The notes below the pieces were generated by a model. That model had not been told where the DNA came from, did not search any database, and was given only the letters and a program-made list of their open reading frames with translations. Both the position numbers and the translations under genes were made by a program. A stretch of 64,000 nt of DNA from Marinomonas spartinae (GTDB taxonomy: Bacteria > Pseudomonadota > Gammaproteobacteria > Pseudomonadales > Marinomonadaceae), in assembly GCF_900089775.1 (NCBI RefSeq), contig NZ_FLOB01000001.1:310001-374000 (forward strand), in the 5' to 3' direction. Position 1 is the stretch's first letter. Each line of letters begins with the position of its first letter. Of the stretch, positions 16,364 through 26,944 are shown in pieces.

Positions 16364-18348
16364 TGTCTATTCTAGGCAAACTTTCTTTGGACTCAATTCC
16401 ATACCACGAACCTATCCTAGTAACAACTTTCTGTGTTGTTGCTCTTTTGGCTGTGGTAATTGTGTTCTTGATCACTCGCTATAATAAGTGGGGTGTTCTT
16501 TGGAATGATTGGCTGACGTCAATCGACCATAAACGTCTTGGTATCATGTACATCGTACTGGCCTTGATAATGTTGCTGCGAGGCTTCTCAGATGCCATCT
16601 TAATGCGTACTCAGCTGGCGCTGGCTACCGATGGTGACCCAGGTTATCTGCCTCCGCATCACTACGACCAGATCTTTACCGCTCATGGTGTCATCATGAT
16701 CATCTTTATGGCGATGCCATTTATGATTGGTTTGATGAACATCGTAGTGCCGTTACAGATTGGTGCTCGTGATGTTGCCTTCCCGTTCCTAAACAATTTA
16801 AGTTTTTGGTTAACGGCTGGTGGCGCTATCCTAATCAACATCTCTTTGTTCGTCGGTGAATTTGCTAAAACAGGGTGGGTGGCGTATCCGCCATTGGCTG
16901 GTTTGCAGTTCAGTCCGGACGTGGGGGTTGATTACTACATCTGGGCCTTACAGATATCGGGTATCGGTACAACACTGACTGCCGTTAACTTCTTGGCAAC
17001 TGTGTTCAAAATGCGTGCTCCTGGCATGAAATTGATGGATATGCCGATCTTCACTTGGACCTGTACTTGGGCCAATATCTTGATCGCGGCTTCTTTCCCA
17101 ATTTTGACTGCTGTCTTGGCACTGTTGACGCTTGACCGCTATTTGGATTTCCACTTCTTCACAAACGAAGGTGGTGGTAACTCAATGATGTATATCAACT
17201 TGTTCTGGGCATGGGGTCACCCTGAGGTGTATATCCTTGTACTTCCAGCATTTGGTATCTTCTCTGAAGTAGTATCGACCTTCACTGGTAAGCGTTTGTT
17301 TGGTTATAAGTCCATGGTATGGGCGACAGCCTCGATTTCCATTCTTGGTTTCATCGTATGGCTTCACCACTTCTTTACCATGGGTTCCAGCGCCAACGTT
17401 AACGCCTTCTTCGGTGTGATGACAATGGTTATCGCGGTGCCGACAGGTGTGAAATTGTTTAACTGGTTGTTCACTATGTACCATGGTCGTCTTCGTATCA
17501 CGGTGCCAGTTATGTGGACGCTTGGTTTTATGGTGACTTTCACCATCGGCGGTATGACAGGTGTATTGCTTGCTGTCCCTGGTGCGGACTACGTATTGCA
17601 TAACAGCTTATTCTTGATTGCCCATTTCCATAACACCATCATTGGTGGTGCGGTCTTTGGCTACTTGGCTGGTTTTGCATTCTGGTTCCCGAAAGCGATG
17701 GGCTTCCACCTTAACGTTAAGTTGGGTAAAGCGGCTTTCTGGTGTTGGTTGATTGGTTTCTTCTTAGCCTTTATGCCTCTGTACGTATTGGGCTTCTTGG
17801 GAATGACGCGTCGTCTAAACCATACCAATAATCCACAGTGGGATATGTGGTTATACATTGCATTGATCGGTGCACTAGTGATTATGGCCGGTATTGTCTT
17901 CCAGCTTCTTCAGTTGTATGTGAGCTTCCGTGATCGTAAAGAGAACCTAGATACAACGGGTGATCCATGGAATGGACATACGCTTGAATGGTCGACTGCG
18001 TCGCCACCACAAGTGTATAACTTTGCTGAGATCCCAACGATCCATGATATCGATGCGTTTACTGATATGAAGGAAAAAGGTACAGCTTACGTTCGTAAAG
18101 ACAACTATGCACCTATTCATATGCCTAAAAACACTAAGGCAGGTATGGCCATTGCGGGTTGTGTGACCGTCATGGGCTTTGCTCTTATCTGGCATATTTG
18201 GTGGTTAGCTGCTCTTGGACTATTAGGAGGATTTATTTCTCTAGTCTCTCGTGCTTATACCTCTGATGTGGATTACTACATCCAGCCTGATGAGATCATA
18301 CGTACTGAGTCGGCACATTTAGATAGTAACAACGTGGCTAAGGGGTAA
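16363..18348 (+). CDS. cyoB: cytochrome bo3 ubiquinol oxidase subunit I
   Basis: Catalytic subunit I carrying low-spin heme b, heme o3 and CuB, where O2 is reduced to water with proton pumping. At 661 residues it has the normal length for CyoB. Visible ligand motifs: the helix [21 protein letters not shown] histidine, [15 protein letters not shown] (the CuB/cross-linked His-Tyr motif), [10 protein letters not shown], and [12 protein letters not shown] for the heme ligands. About 15 membrane helices. Its start overlaps the end of cyoA and it is followed after 2 bp by cyoC, so expression is coupled. Confidence 0.97.
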   Translation: MSILGKLSLDSIPYHEPILVTTFCVVALLAVVIVFLITRYNKWGVLWNDWLTSIDHKRLGIMYIVLALIMLLRGFSDAILMRTQLALATDGDPGYLPPHHYDQIFTAHGVIMIIFMAMPFMIGLMNIVVPLQIGARDVAFPFLNNLSFWLTAGGAILINISLFVGEFAKTGWVAYPPLAGLQFSPDVGVDYYIWALQISGIGTTLTAVNFLATVFKMRAPGMKLMDMPIFTWTCTWANILIAASFPILTAVLALLTLDRYLDFHFFTNEGGGNSMMYINLFWAWGHPEVYILVLPAFGIFSEVVSTFTGKRLFGYKSMVWATASISILGFIVWLHHFFTMGSSANVNAFFGVMTMVIAVPTGVKLFNWLFTMYHGRLRITVPVMWTLGFMVTFTIGGMTGVLLAVPGADYVLHNSLFLIAHFHNTIIGGAVFGYLAGFAFWFPKAMGFHLNVKLGKAAFWCWLIGFFLAFMPLYVLGFLGMTRRLNHTNNPQWDMWLYIALIGALVIMAGIVFQLLQLYVSFRDRKENLDTTGDPWNGHTLEWSTASPPQVYNFAEIPTIHDIDAFTDMKEKGTAYVRKDNYAPIHMPKNTKAGMAIAGCVTVMGFALIWHIWWLAALGLLGGFISLVSRAYTSDVDYYIQPDEIIRTESAHLDSNNVAKG

Positions 18349-18350
18349 TC

Positions 18351-18962
18351 ATGAGCACGACACATATGAATGCACATATTGCTCACGATGAGCATCATGA
18401 CCACGATCCAGCACCTCATAACGTGTTTGGATTCTGGTTGTACCTGATGACGGACTGTTTATTATTTGCGTCTCTGTTTGCTACCTACGCTGTGCTCTTT
18501 ATGAACACAGCTGGAGGTGTATCGAGTAAGGATATTTTTGAACTGGACTTTGTTCTAGTTGAAACAGCCGTGTTACTTGTTTCAAGTGTCACCTATGGTT
18601 TCGCTTTGATCTGCGCTCGTAATCACAAGCGTGCTAGTACCTTAATGTGGTTAGGTATTACTTTCTTGTTAGGCTTGACGTTTATCGGCATGGAATTGTA
18701 CGAGTTCCATCACCTAATTGAGAATGGTAATGGTCCACAAAGAAGTGCTTTCCTATCTGCGTTCTTTACGCTGGTAGGTACCCACGGTTTGCACGTGACT
18801 GCAGGTTTGATCTGGATGTTTATCATGATGGTCGAACTGGTTAAGTCGGGCTTCGGTAGCCGAACAGTGACTCGTCTCAGCTGCTTAAGTTTGTTCTGGC
18901 ATTTCCTAGATGTTGTCTGGATTTGTGTTTTCACTGTTGTTTATCTGATGGGAGCGGTCTAA
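18351..18962 (+). CDS. cyoC: cytochrome bo3 ubiquinol oxidase subunit III
   Basis: 203-residue subunit III of the bo3 oxidase with five membrane helices. The N-terminus is His-rich ([13 protein letters not shown]), followed by [24 protein letters not shown] and the conserved GMELYEF and [14 protein letters not shown] segments. It is part of the cyo operon and its stop overlaps the start of cyoD by one base. It is not catalytic but stabilises the complex. Confidence 0.95.
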   Translation: MSTTHMNAHIAHDEHHDHDPAPHNVFGFWLYLMTDCLLFASLFATYAVLFMNTAGGVSSKDIFELDFVLVETAVLLVSSVTYGFALICARNHKRASTLMWLGITFLLGLTFIGMELYEFHHLIENGNGPQRSAFLSAFFTLVGTHGLHVTAGLIWMFIMMVELVKSGFGSRTVTRLSCLSLFWHFLDVVWICVFTVVYLMGAV

Positions 18963-19282
18963 TGAGTGATCATTCTTCTCAAGCCAATTCTCACGTCGGC
19001 TATGGGTCATACATCAAGGGTTTCATCCTGTCAGTCATTCTGACAGGGATTCCATTTTGGTTGGTTATGACTGAAGCATTTGATAAAGGGCCAACTTACA
19101 TTACGATTATTATATTCGCAATCGTACAGATCTTTGTTCATATGAAGTACTTCCTTCACTTGAACTTCTCTGAAGAAGGTAAGTTAGACACTTATTCTAT
19201 TATCTTTGCTTTTGTGATCATTATCATGGTTGTTGGATTGTCCGTTTGGATTATCTACGCTTCTAACGCGATGATGATGTAA
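18962..19282 (+). CDS. cyoD: cytochrome bo3 ubiquinol oxidase subunit IV
   Basis: 106-residue subunit IV with three membrane helices. It begins [20 protein letters not shown] and carries the family motif IFVHMKYFLHLNFS. I chose the ATG at 18962, which overlaps the cyoC stop codon, rather than an upstream in-frame start inside cyoC. It assists assembly of the CuB centre in characterised homologues. Confidence 0.93.
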   Translation: MSDHSSQANSHVGYGSYIKGFILSVILTGIPFWLVMTEAFDKGPTYITIIIFAIVQIFVHMKYFLHLNFSEEGKLDTYSIIFAFVIIIMVVGLSVWIIYASNAMMM

Positions 19283-19349
19283 GTGAACGTGATGAGTATG
19301 CAGACTTCTTTTATTATAAGTCATGCGCATCCAATGGGAGTCCATAAAG

Positions 19350-20243
19350 ATGTTTAAGCGTTATCTGCAGGTGACTAAACCTGGCATCATTATGGGTAAC
19401 CTCATCTCTGTTGCGGGGGGCTTCTTTTTAGCCTCTCGCGGCGAGGTTGACTGGATTTTGATGCTCGCGACAGTGATTGGATTGTCGCTGGTAGTGGCTT
19501 CTGGCTGTGCCATGAATAACTACATTGACCGAGACATTGATGCAAAGATGCAGCGTACACGTAACCGTGTCACTGTCACGGGTGAAATGTCCGGTAAAGC
19601 GGCTTTCTTCCACTCATTGGTAATTGGCTTAATCGGCTTTGGCTTGTTGGCTTACTTTACCAACTGGGTAGCTGTGTTTTTTGCGGGTTTTGGTTACTTT
19701 GTGTACGTCGTTTTGTACACCATGTATTTCAAACGCAATTCTGTCTATGGCACCTTTATCGGTAGTTTATCAGGTGCCGTGCCACCTGTGGTTGGTTACT
19801 GTGCGGCCTCAGGTCAGTTTGATGCGGGCGCAGCCATTTTGTTAGCGATGTTTTCTATCTGGCAAATGCCGCATTCTTATGCCATTGCTATTTTTCGCTA
19901 CAAAGATTATGCAGCCGCGAATATTCCAGTATTGCCCGTTGCTGAAGGTATTTCAAAAGCGAAGCGACACATTGTGCTGCACATTGCGGCCTTTGCGATT
20001 GTATCCGCTTTATTGCCTTTGACTGGCTACGTTGGGATCGGCTTTATGGTCGTCGCGCTTGCAACCAGTTTGTGGTGGCTTGGTATGGCTCTTAAGGGGT
20101 ATGCCAAGGATATCGATATTAATGGATGGGCACGTCAGGTGTTTTTCTTTTCCATTTTTACGGTAACGGCTTTAAGTATCACAATGTCAGTGGATTTTAG
20201 AGCTTTGCCATCTGACTTTTTGGTTTTTGCTTCAGCGCACTAA
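19350..20243 (+). CDS. cyoE: protoheme IX farnesyltransferase (heme O synthase)
   Basis: UbiA-family membrane prenyltransferase that farnesylates heme B to heme O for the bo3 oxidase. 297 residues, about nine helices. The Asp-rich motifs are visible: [18 protein letters not shown] near 60 and the second region [15 protein letters not shown] chose the ATG at 19350 because GGGAG lies 9 nt upstream; an in-frame ATG at 19323 has no good site. It is the last gene of the cyo operon and is followed by a strong terminator. Confidence 0.95.
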   Translation: MFKRYLQVTKPGIIMGNLISVAGGFFLASRGEVDWILMLATVIGLSLVVASGCAMNNYIDRDIDAKMQRTRNRVTVTGEMSGKAAFFHSLVIGLIGFGLLAYFTNWVAVFFAGFGYFVYVVLYTMYFKRNSVYGTFIGSLSGAVPPVVGYCAASGQFDAGAAILLAMFSIWQMPHSYAIAIFRYKDYAAANIPVLPVAEGISKAKRHIVLHIAAFAIVSALLPLTGYVGIGFMVVALATSLWWLGMALKGYAKDIDINGWARQVFFFSIFTVTALSITMSVDFRALPSDFLVFASAH

Positions 20244-20252
20244 TGTGTTTCT

Positions 20253-20276
20253 AAAACGGGCTTAGGCCCGTTTTTT
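20253..20276 (+). terminator. terminator of the cyo operon
   Basis: AAAACGGGC, 4-nt loop, GCCCGTTTTTT, starting 10 bp after the cyoE stop. Confidence 0.92.
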
Positions 20277-20423
20277 ATTATTCTATTTCCGCTTATTTTC
20301 TGCCTTTCTTTTTCTTTTGTTACGAATGAATCTTGTGTTTTTGAGCAGCATGTTTAAGACTTGTTTAAATAGTGTTCTTTTGTACCAAGCCGATTATTTG
20401 TATTCAAAACAAAGGATTTTGTA

Positions 20424-22085
20424 ATGAAGTGGCTTTTTGTGTCCTTTTGGACTGTACTGATATCTGTCTTCGTTGGCACCGCGAATGCGATGAGTTGCCA
20501 AGAGCTGGTATTAGATTTGCCTCAAGGGGTAAGTGCCAAGGCCGATATGCATTTTCCCGATGCTCAGGTGCGTTATCCCTATTGCCTGGTGCAAGGGGCG
20601 CTTCCTAAACGCTTGGGTGTTGACGGAAAGCGCTACCAAATAAAGTTTGAACTACGTTTGCCACGCTTTTGGCAAGGGCGTCTTGCCTATCAGTTTAATG
20701 GTGGTAATGATGGCGAGGTCAGGCCTGCTCTTGGTAACATGACTGGCCAGATCACGGCCCAGTACGCTGTAAATCAAGGCTTTGCGGTCATTTCCAGTAA
20801 TGGGGGCCATAATCAGGATAAGGGGGACTCATCTAACTTGGTCGGCAGCGCGATGTTTGGATATGATCCCCAAGCGCGTCGCGATTTTGGCTACGATGTG
20901 GTTCGTAAGCTTTATCCCATTGCTCGTTTAATGACGGAGCGTTATTACAACACACCTATTCGCTACAGTTATGGCATTGGTGCCTCCAATGGGGGGCGTG
21001 TGGCGATGGTCGCTGCTACGCGCTTTCCGAATTTTTTTGATGGACTCTTAGTTGGGTATCCTGGAATCAATATGCCCAAAGCCGCCCTTCAGCATGCTTG
21101 GGATATACAGTCTCTTCATGCGGTCAACGCAGACCTTGCTAAGGCGTTGACCCCTCGGGATTTATCCTTGTTTGTACGAGGACTATTGAGACAGTGTGAT
21201 GATTTGGATGGTATTCGAGACCATTTAATTTTCGCCTCTAAGGCCTGCCAACGGGTGTTTGAACCCACTTCATTGGTGTGTAAAAGCGAATTTGATCGTA
21301 ACTGTCTGCCTGTGGATAAAGTCGCTGCGATTATTCGTATGTTTCAGGGGCCTCATAATAGTCGAAACGAAGCTCTTTACTCTAGCTGGGTTTATGATGC
21401 GGGGATGCTGTCCAGTAATTGGCGTACTTGGAAAATAGAAAGTACGGTAGATAATTGGTCTCGTAAGCCAATAATCGATGTTCTGGGAGCGGCTTCATTG
21501 GCGACGATTTTTATGACACCACCGGTAAAAGTCGCGAGTAACCCGTTTTCACTTGAGCAATTTTTATTGGATTTTGACTTTGATAAAGATGCACCAAAAA
21601 TTTTCGCAACCAGTCAGAGGTTTCCCGAGTCTGCCATGAGCGTTATGACACCGCCGGATGTGATGGATCCTAAATTGACGGTATTTCGTCAGCATGGCGG
21701 TAAAATGATTATTTTCCACGGTAATAGTGATCCGGTGTTTTCAGTGAGAGATACCATGCGTTGGTATGATTACCTGAATTTTAATTTAGCGGGCAAAGCA
21801 AACCAGTTTGTTCGTTTTTATCGTGTACCTGGTATGTCTCATGGAGAAGGCGGCCCGACATTGGACCGCTTTGATATGTTAATGCCATTAGTGAACTGGG
21901 TAGAAAGGCGGCAACGTCCTAATACCATTGTTGCGGCGACACACCTTCCCAACCCAGAGTTACCCGAGAGCATGATAGGCATTACTCGTCCACTGTGCCC
22001 TTACCCGTCCTATGCGGTTTATCAGCGAGGACCTTATGCTTTGGCGAGTTCGTTTGCCTGTGGCGTGGACGCGTACTCTTATTAA
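20424..22085 (+). CDS. tannase/feruloyl esterase family protein
   Basis: Secreted or periplasmic alpha/beta-hydrolase of the tannase family, 553 residues, with a signal peptide cleaved after about ANA (residue 22). Candidate triad: Ser188 in GASNGGR, Asp436 in GNSDP and His473 in MSHGEGG. Characterised tannases and feruloyl esterases have Cys next to the catalytic Ser and to the His (CS-D-HC), joined by a disulfide. Here these positions are Ala187 and Gly474 (Ser472 on the other side), so the disulfide is absent. It probably cleaves an aromatic or other bulky ester; the substrate is unknown. AAGGA precedes the ATG. It overlaps the convergent SDR gene by 4 bp. Confidence 0.82.
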   Translation: MKWLFVSFWTVLISVFVGTANAMSCQELVLDLPQGVSAKADMHFPDAQVRYPYCLVQGALPKRLGVDGKRYQIKFELRLPRFWQGRLAYQFNGGNDGEVRPALGNMTGQITAQYAVNQGFAVISSNGGHNQDKGDSSNLVGSAMFGYDPQARRDFGYDVVRKLYPIARLMTERYYNTPIRYSYGIGASNGGRVAMVAATRFPNFFDGLLVGYPGINMPKAALQHAWDIQSLHAVNADLAKALTPRDLSLFVRGLLRQCDDLDGIRDHLIFASKACQRVFEPTSLVCKSEFDRNCLPVDKVAAIIRMFQGPHNSRNEALYSSWVYDAGMLSSNWRTWKIESTVDNWSRKPIIDVLGAASLATIFMTPPVKVASNPFSLEQFLLDFDFDKDAPKIFATSQRFPESAMSVMTPPDVMDPKLTVFRQHGGKMIIFHGNSDPVFSVRDTMRWYDYLNFNLAGKANQFVRFYRVPGMSHGEGGPTLDRFDMLMPLVNWVERRQRPNTIVAATHLPNPELPESMIGITRPLCPYPSYAVYQRGPYALASSFACGVDAYSY

Positions 22086-22831
22086 CGTCCTCCGCCCACG
22101 TCGATGAAACCGCCAGTGGTATAGCTGGATTTGTTGCTCAGCAGCCACAAAATTGCTTCCGCTACTTCTTCTGGTTGCCCCCCTCTTTGTAGCGGTAAGT
22201 TGGGTCCTATTCGGTCCACTCTACCTGCTTCGCCACCGTCAGCATGCATATCTGTATAAATGAGTCCTGGTCTAACGACGTTGACACGTATGCCGTCGCT
22301 GGCAACTTCTAAAGCAAAGCCGCGTGAGAACGAATCGACTGCGCCTTTACTCGCCGCATAGTCCACGTATTCATTGGGAGAGCCATACACGGAAGCCAAA
22401 GACGAGACATTAACGATGCTGCCGCCTTGTCCACCTTTGCTGCGTGCCATGTCTTGGAAAGCCTCTTGGCAGCATTGCATGGTGCCAAAAACATTGGTCT
22501 GAAAAATACGTTGCCAACGCTCTGGAGTCGTCTCGACAAAAGAGGTTTGTTGATCCAATACTCCGGCACTGTTGACCAACCCCTGAATTGGTCCCCATTT
22601 TTTTCGAATCAATGAGAACATTTCTGTTACTTGTGAGGCTTCGCTGATATCGGCTTGTACACAATGGGCTTTTCCGCCAGCAGCGACAATCGACTGTTGA
22701 ATAGCGTTCGCGGCACTTTCATCATAGCGATAGTTGATAACGACCTCATAACCTTGCTGGGCCGCTAAGGTCGCGGTCGCGGCACCAATGCCTCGGCTAC
22801 CACCCGTAATCAATAAGATGGGCTGACTCAT
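22082..22831 (-). CDS. short-chain dehydrogenase/reductase (classical SDR)
   Basis: 249-residue NAD(P)H-dependent oxidoreductase with a Rossmann fold. It has the cofactor motif TGGSRGIGAAT (residues about 9-19), NSAG near 86, catalytic Ser in NVSSLAS, and YxxxK in YVDYAASKGAVD. The C-terminus has the common GGFIDVGGG ending. It resembles the YgfF/glucose dehydrogenase-like group; the substrate is unknown. It converges on the tannase-family gene with a 4-bp tail overlap and is divergent from the MarR gene at 23022. Confidence 0.87.
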   Translation of the reverse strand: MSQPILLITGGSRGIGAATATLAAQQGYEVVINYRYDESAANAIQQSIVAAGGKAHCVQADISEASQVTEMFSLIRKKWGPIQGLVNSAGVLDQQTSFVETTPERWQRIFQTNVFGTMQCCQEAFQDMARSKGGQGGSIVNVSSLASVYGSPNEYVDYAASKGAVDSFSRGFALEVASDGIRVNVVRPGLIYTDMHADGGEAGRVDRIGPNLPLQRGGQPEEVAEAILWLLSNKSSYTTGGFIDVGGGR

Positions 22832-22958
22832 GATATGTCCTTATGGTTTGTTTATCAGGTTACGACATTAGCAACTTTCTTTTTTAGAAGACAGCGTTTT
22901 AGCTCTCAACAGTGTGACTGAAACCGGATCTATTAAGGAAGCATTGCGTACTTTAAAT

Positions 22959-22968
22959 AATGATCATT
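22959..22968. promoter_or_regulatory. possible MarR operator
   Basis: AATGATCATT perfect palindrome in the SDR/MarR intergenic region, 54 bp upstream of the MarR start and next to AT-rich TATAAT-like sequence. It is the location expected for autorepression. Confidence 0.3.
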
Positions 22969-23021
22969 GAATATAATAAGCTTTGTATATAATAATCAAC
23001 TCATACTGAATTGGGGGCAAT

Positions 23022-23468
23022 ATGACGGATAAAAGCGTAGGTAACAATATTGGTTTCTTAATGACAGATGTGCTGCGTTTGATGCGCCGTGAGTACAACA
23101 AAAACTCAAGTGCCATGACGCTCATGCAGGCGAAAACATTGCTTTCTGTCTCCCGTTATCCGGGGATTCGACAAGTTACCTTAGCCGAGCACTTAGAAAT
23201 TCAGCCGATTTCCTTGGCGCGTTTAATTGATCAATTAGCCAAAACTGGATTGGTGGAAAGACGAGCTGACTCTGCTGACCGTCGGGCTTATTGCTTGTAC
23301 GTGACCGATGCCGCTGCTGAGCAATTGATGAAGATAAACCAAGCGATTGGTGAAGTGAGACTGAAAGCGTTTGATGGGTTAACCGTGCTTGAAATAGAGC
23401 AACTACAAGCTCTTTTAGAGAAAATACACCACAATTTGCAAGATGACCCATCTGAGAATGTTTCGTAA
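23022..23468 (+). CDS. MarR-family regulator of the EmrAB-type pump
   Basis: 148-residue winged-HTH repressor of the MarR/EmrR group, with the DNA-binding core VTLAEHLEIQPISLARLIDQLAKTGLVERRADSADRRAY (residues about 50-88). It is the first gene of a MarR-HlyD-MFS operon, the same order as E. coli emrRAB, so it is the probable repressor relieved by pump substrates. A GGGGGC ribosome-binding sequence precedes the ATG. Confidence 0.88.
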   Translation: MTDKSVGNNIGFLMTDVLRLMRREYNKNSSAMTLMQAKTLLSVSRYPGIRQVTLAEHLEIQPISLARLIDQLAKTGLVERRADSADRRAYCLYVTDAAAEQLMKINQAIGEVRLKAFDGLTVLEIEQLQALLEKIHHNLQDDPSENVS

Positions 23469-23531
23469 TGCGATCGGCTTCTTAATTCAACCAAAGCGAC
23501 AAAATCGACTCTTTTTGGAGAGCTAAATAAC

Positions 23532-24593
23532 ATGAGTGAACAAGACAATAACCCCATCGAGACAAAGCAATCTACCAATCGAGGAAAGCGTCGTCTTTTG
23601 TTGATAGGCGTCCCTCTTTTGATCGTTTTGGTCTCAGCCGTCATTTATATGCTGGGCGGGCGTGATGTAGAAACGGATGATGCTTATGTGCAAGCGGATA
23701 TGACGGCCATTACGAACCAAGTGTCTGGGCTTATTAAAACGGTGGATGTGAAAGAAAACCAAGATGTAAACAAAGGGCAATTACTGTATAGCATTGATGC
23801 GAGGCCTTACCAACTGGCAGTGGATAAAGCCAAAAGTCAATTGAACTTAGTCCGCAATAACTTATTAGCCAAGAAAGCCGCTTATCAACAAGAGTTGGTC
23901 AAACTTGAATTAGCAAAAACGCAATTGGCCTTTAATCAACGTGAAGAAATACGCCAAGAAAACGTGTTTAAAAAGCATTTTATTTCAGATTCTGATTACG
24001 ACAAAGCCCAGCAAGCAGTACGTGTCAGCGTATTGAATGTGGCTGAGCTGAAAAACAATATTAAAGAACTGAAAGCGGATTTAGGCGGCAATCCAGACAT
24101 GCCAGTGGAAGATCAGGCCAACTATAAAATCTATCAGTCTGCACTTGATCAAGCTGAGTTGAACCTAAGTTATGTCAAGGTCGTTGCGCCAAGTAATGGC
24201 ATTGTTGCGCACCTGCCTCTGGTAGGGGAATACACAAATACAGGGGCGACTCGCATGATGCTGGTGTCAGATCATAAGCGTATTGAAGCGAATTTCACTG
24301 AGAAGCAGTTAACCTATGTGAAGCCTGGTCAAAGTGTCGATGTTTCGGTGGATACCTACCCAGGTGTAGTGTGGAAAGGTAAAGTAGAAAGTATTAGTCC
24401 TGCCACCGGCTCTCGGTTTTCGGTATTACCTGCACAAAATGCGACAGGTAACTGGGTAAAAGTCGCACAACGCTTGGCCGTTCGAATTAGTATTCAAGAT
24501 CAACCTGGTATGCCAGTGCTTCGAGATGGCATGAGTGCCGATGTGACGATTGATACGAATCACCACCGCAGTTTATTTGGTATCCAACTGTAA
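23532..24593 (+). CDS. EmrA-like membrane fusion protein (HlyD family)
   Basis: 353-residue periplasmic adaptor. A cytoplasmic tail and one membrane helix (about 23-45) are followed by the biotinyl-lipoyl-like region VETDDAYVQADMTAI...SGLIKTVDVKENQDVNKGQLL, a coiled-coil hairpin (about 95-180), then the returning lipoyl half and beta barrel (VVAPSNGIVAHLPLVGEYTN). It links the MFS pump of the next gene to an outer-membrane channel, which is not encoded here. It starts 63 bp after the MarR gene and ends 9 bp before the pump gene. Confidence 0.92.
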   Translation: MSEQDNNPIETKQSTNRGKRRLLLIGVPLLIVLVSAVIYMLGGRDVETDDAYVQADMTAITNQVSGLIKTVDVKENQDVNKGQLLYSIDARPYQLAVDKAKSQLNLVRNNLLAKKAAYQQELVKLELAKTQLAFNQREEIRQENVFKKHFISDSDYDKAQQAVRVSVLNVAELKNNIKELKADLGGNPDMPVEDQANYKIYQSALDQAELNLSYVKVVAPSNGIVAHLPLVGEYTNTGATRMMLVSDHKRIEANFTEKQLTYVKPGQSVDVSVDTYPGVVWKGKVESISPATGSRFSVLPAQNATGNWVKVAQRLAVRISIQDQPGMPVLRDGMSADVTIDTNHHRSLFGIQL

Positions 24594-24602
24594 GGTGGAG
24601 CT

Positions 24603-26135
24603 ATGACAAATAATCAGTCCTCAACCAGTCACAGAGGCTTTCAGATGACCGTTAATACGCTGATGATCACGCTTTCTGTGATGTTAGCGACCATTATGCA
24701 GGCGTTGGATACCACCATAGCCAACGTTGCTTTGCCGCATATGAAAGGATCAATGGGGACGACACAGGATCAAATTTCCTGGGTGTTGACTTCCTATATC
24801 GTAGCGGCAGCAATCTGCATGCCTCTGACGGGCTTTGTGGCCTCACGAATTGGCCGTAAGCGTTTGTTTATGGCCTCCGTAGTGGGTTTTACCATTTCAT
24901 CTATCCTCTGTGGCGCGGCTCAATCGCTGGATCAAATTGTCTTGTTTCGATTGTTACAAGGGGTGTTTGGTGCCAGCCTAGTGCCTTTGTCTCAGTCCGT
25001 CTTATTGGACACCTACCCAAGAGAAAAACACGGTTCTGCCATGGCCATGTGGGGTGTGGGGGTTATGGTTGGGCCAATTTTGGGCCCTTATCTTGGAGGG
25101 GTTCTGACAGAGTATTATAGCTGGCGTTGGGTGTTCTACATCAATGTTCCATTTGGCATTATCGCTTGGTTTGGGATCGCTCGGTATGTGAAAGAAACCG
25201 AAATTGATCTGTCCCGTAAGTTTGATTTGTTTGGCTTTGCACTGTTAGGGATTTGTATTGGCGCGTTGCAGTTGATGTTGGATCGGGGACAATCCCAGAA
25301 CTGGTTTAATAGTCCAGAAATTATCATTGAATGTATGCTCACCGTGATTACTGGCTATATGTTCATTGTGCATGCGTTTACTCACAGCCATCCCTTTGTT
25401 GACCCAGGGATGTTTCGGGATCGAAACTTTACGGTAGGCATGATTTTTATCTTTATTGTAGGGGTGATTTTATTAACCTCCATGTCTCTTTTACCGCCCT
25501 TTATGCAGGATCTCATGGGCTATCCCGTGATTTCTGTTGGTACGATTTTAGCCCCTCGTGGTTTTGGTACCATGGCGGCCATGTTGGTGGTAGGGAGGTT
25601 GTCGGGTAAGGTCGATCCTCGCTATATGATCACCCTAGGTTTAGTGTTGGTTATTATCTCCTTGTGGCAAATGACGCACTTTACGGCCGATGTCACGGCG
25701 TTCACGATTATTTATAGCGGAATGATACAAGGAATGGGATTAGGCTTTTTGTTTGTTCCATTATCTACAGTCTCTTTTGCTACGTTGAATCCGAAATACC
25801 GTAATGAAGGGACAGCAATGTTCAGTCTGTTACGTAACATAGGTAGTAGTATCGGCATTTCGGTTGTGACCACCTATCTTGCACAGCGAGTACAAATTAA
25901 TCATTCTGCATTTGCTGACTATATGACCCCTTTTAACCTAAATTTGAATGTGGCACAGCAAGAAGGTGTACTGAATACACAGACCACTCAGGGGTTGGCG
26001 TACCTTGATCAAATAGTGAACTCACAAGCGATGACTTTGGCTTATTTGCAAGACTTTAGGTTTGTGATGTGGGTCGCGATTTGTGCTTTGCCTTTGGTCT
26101 TTTTAATCAAGGGAGAAGGCAAAAAAGCCAAGTAA
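24603..26135 (+). CDS. EmrB/QacA-type MFS multidrug transporter (DHA2, 14 helices)
   Basis: 510-residue proton-coupled efflux pump of the DHA2 family. It has LDTTIANVALPHMKGSMG in helix 1, the motif RIGRKR in loop 2-3, and the motif C segment GVGVMVGPILGPYLGG in helix 5. Fourteen helices can be traced. It functions with the EmrA-like adaptor encoded immediately upstream to extrude drugs across both membranes. GGTGGAG precedes the ATG. Confidence 0.92.
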   Translation: MTNNQSSTSHRGFQMTVNTLMITLSVMLATIMQALDTTIANVALPHMKGSMGTTQDQISWVLTSYIVAAAICMPLTGFVASRIGRKRLFMASVVGFTISSILCGAAQSLDQIVLFRLLQGVFGASLVPLSQSVLLDTYPREKHGSAMAMWGVGVMVGPILGPYLGGVLTEYYSWRWVFYINVPFGIIAWFGIARYVKETEIDLSRKFDLFGFALLGICIGALQLMLDRGQSQNWFNSPEIIIECMLTVITGYMFIVHAFTHSHPFVDPGMFRDRNFTVGMIFIFIVGVILLTSMSLLPPFMQDLMGYPVISVGTILAPRGFGTMAAMLVVGRLSGKVDPRYMITLGLVLVIISLWQMTHFTADVTAFTIIYSGMIQGMGLGFLFVPLSTVSFATLNPKYRNEGTAMFSLLRNIGSSIGISVVTTYLAQRVQINHSAFADYMTPFNLNLNVAQQEGVLNTQTTQGLAYLDQIVNSQAMTLAYLQDFRFVMWVAICALPLVFLIKGEGKKAK

Positions 26136-26158
26136 AAGACCGAGCTATTTGTCGAAAA

Positions 26159-26185
26159 GGCGCAATGGCATTTTTCATTAGCGCC
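26159..26185. terminator. hairpin between convergent operons
   Basis: GGCGC/GCGCC stem continued by AATG/CATT with one bulged A, between the pump operon and the converging ABC operon. It is followed by CCTTTTCG on the minus strand, so it would act mainly for the ABC genes. Weak T-tract. Confidence 0.5.
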
Positions 26186-26215
26186 TGCTGACCCTTTCAA
26201 TGATGATCTAGCGAC

Positions 26216-26944
26216 TTAAAGTACGGAGTTCACAAAGTTTTTCAGCTCGTCGGTTTGCGGATTGGCAAATACCTCTTTCGCAGGACCTTCTTCCCAGACT
26301 TTACCTTGGTGCATAAAGACGACTCGATCGCCCACATCTCGAGCAAAGTTCATTTCGTGGGTCACCAGCACCAGTGTCATGCCTTCTTTGGCAAGTTGTT
26401 CTAGTACTTTTAGCACATCGCCAACCAGTTCTGGATCAAGTGCCGAGGTGATTTCATCACACAATAACACTTTCGGGTTCATGGCTAAGGCGCGGGCGAT
26501 GGCGACACGTTGCTGTTGTCCGCCAGAAAGCTTCTCTGGGAAACTATCAAACTTATCCGCTAAGCCGACTTTGTCGAGCATGGCTTTGGCGGTTTCCTGC
26601 GCTTCCTGCTTGCTTTTTTTGAGAACGATGGTGGGCGCTAACATGATGTTTTCGCCGACCGTTAAATGAGGGAAAAGGTTAAAGCTTTGGAAAATCATCC
26701 CGACGCTACGGGCCAATATTCTGACTTGAATCTCTTCTGTCGTCACTTCTTTGCCATCGACTGTGATGCCGCCTTTTTGGTATTTTTCCAAGCCGTTCAT
26801 ACAGCGCAATAAAGTGCTTTTCCCTGATCCACTACGACCTATGATGGAGATCACTTCACCCGCTTTTATATTGAGGTTAATGCCTTTTAAAACGTGCAGA
26901 TCGCCGTAGTATTTGTGTACTTCATGAATATTAACGAGAGACAT
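26216..26944 (-). CDS. polar amino acid ABC transporter, ATP-binding protein
   Basis: 242-residue ATPase of the GlnQ/HisP group. It has Walker [10 protein letters not shown] (about 36-44), the signature [16 protein letters not shown], Walker [15 protein letters not shown], and the switch histidine in LVTHEM. It powers uptake with the two permeases encoded directly upstream; its start overlaps the end of the neighbouring permease gene by 14 bp. The family pattern shows amino acid import, but the substrate cannot be named. Confidence 0.95.
   Translation of the reverse strand: MSLVNIHEVHKYYGDLHVLKGINLNIKAGEVISIIGRSGSGKSTLLRCMNGLEKYQKGGITVDGKEVTTEEIQVRILARSVGMIFQSFNLFPHLTVGENIMLAPTIVLKKSKQEAQETAKAMLDKVGLADKFDSFPEKLSGGQQQRVAIARALAMNPKVLLCDEITSALDPELVGDVLKVLEQLAKEGMTLVLVTHEMNFARDVGDRVVFMHQGKVWEEGPAKEVFANPQTDELKNFVNSVL

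Noticed and set aside
17182-17601. 139-residue minus-strand ORF inside cyoB
   Set aside because: Antisense shadow; composition is Thr/His-rich as expected from complementing hydrophobic codons.
26262-26669. 135-residue plus-strand ORF opposite the amino acid ABC ATPase
   Set aside because: Antisense to Walker A/signature/Walker B coding sequence, which is unambiguous.
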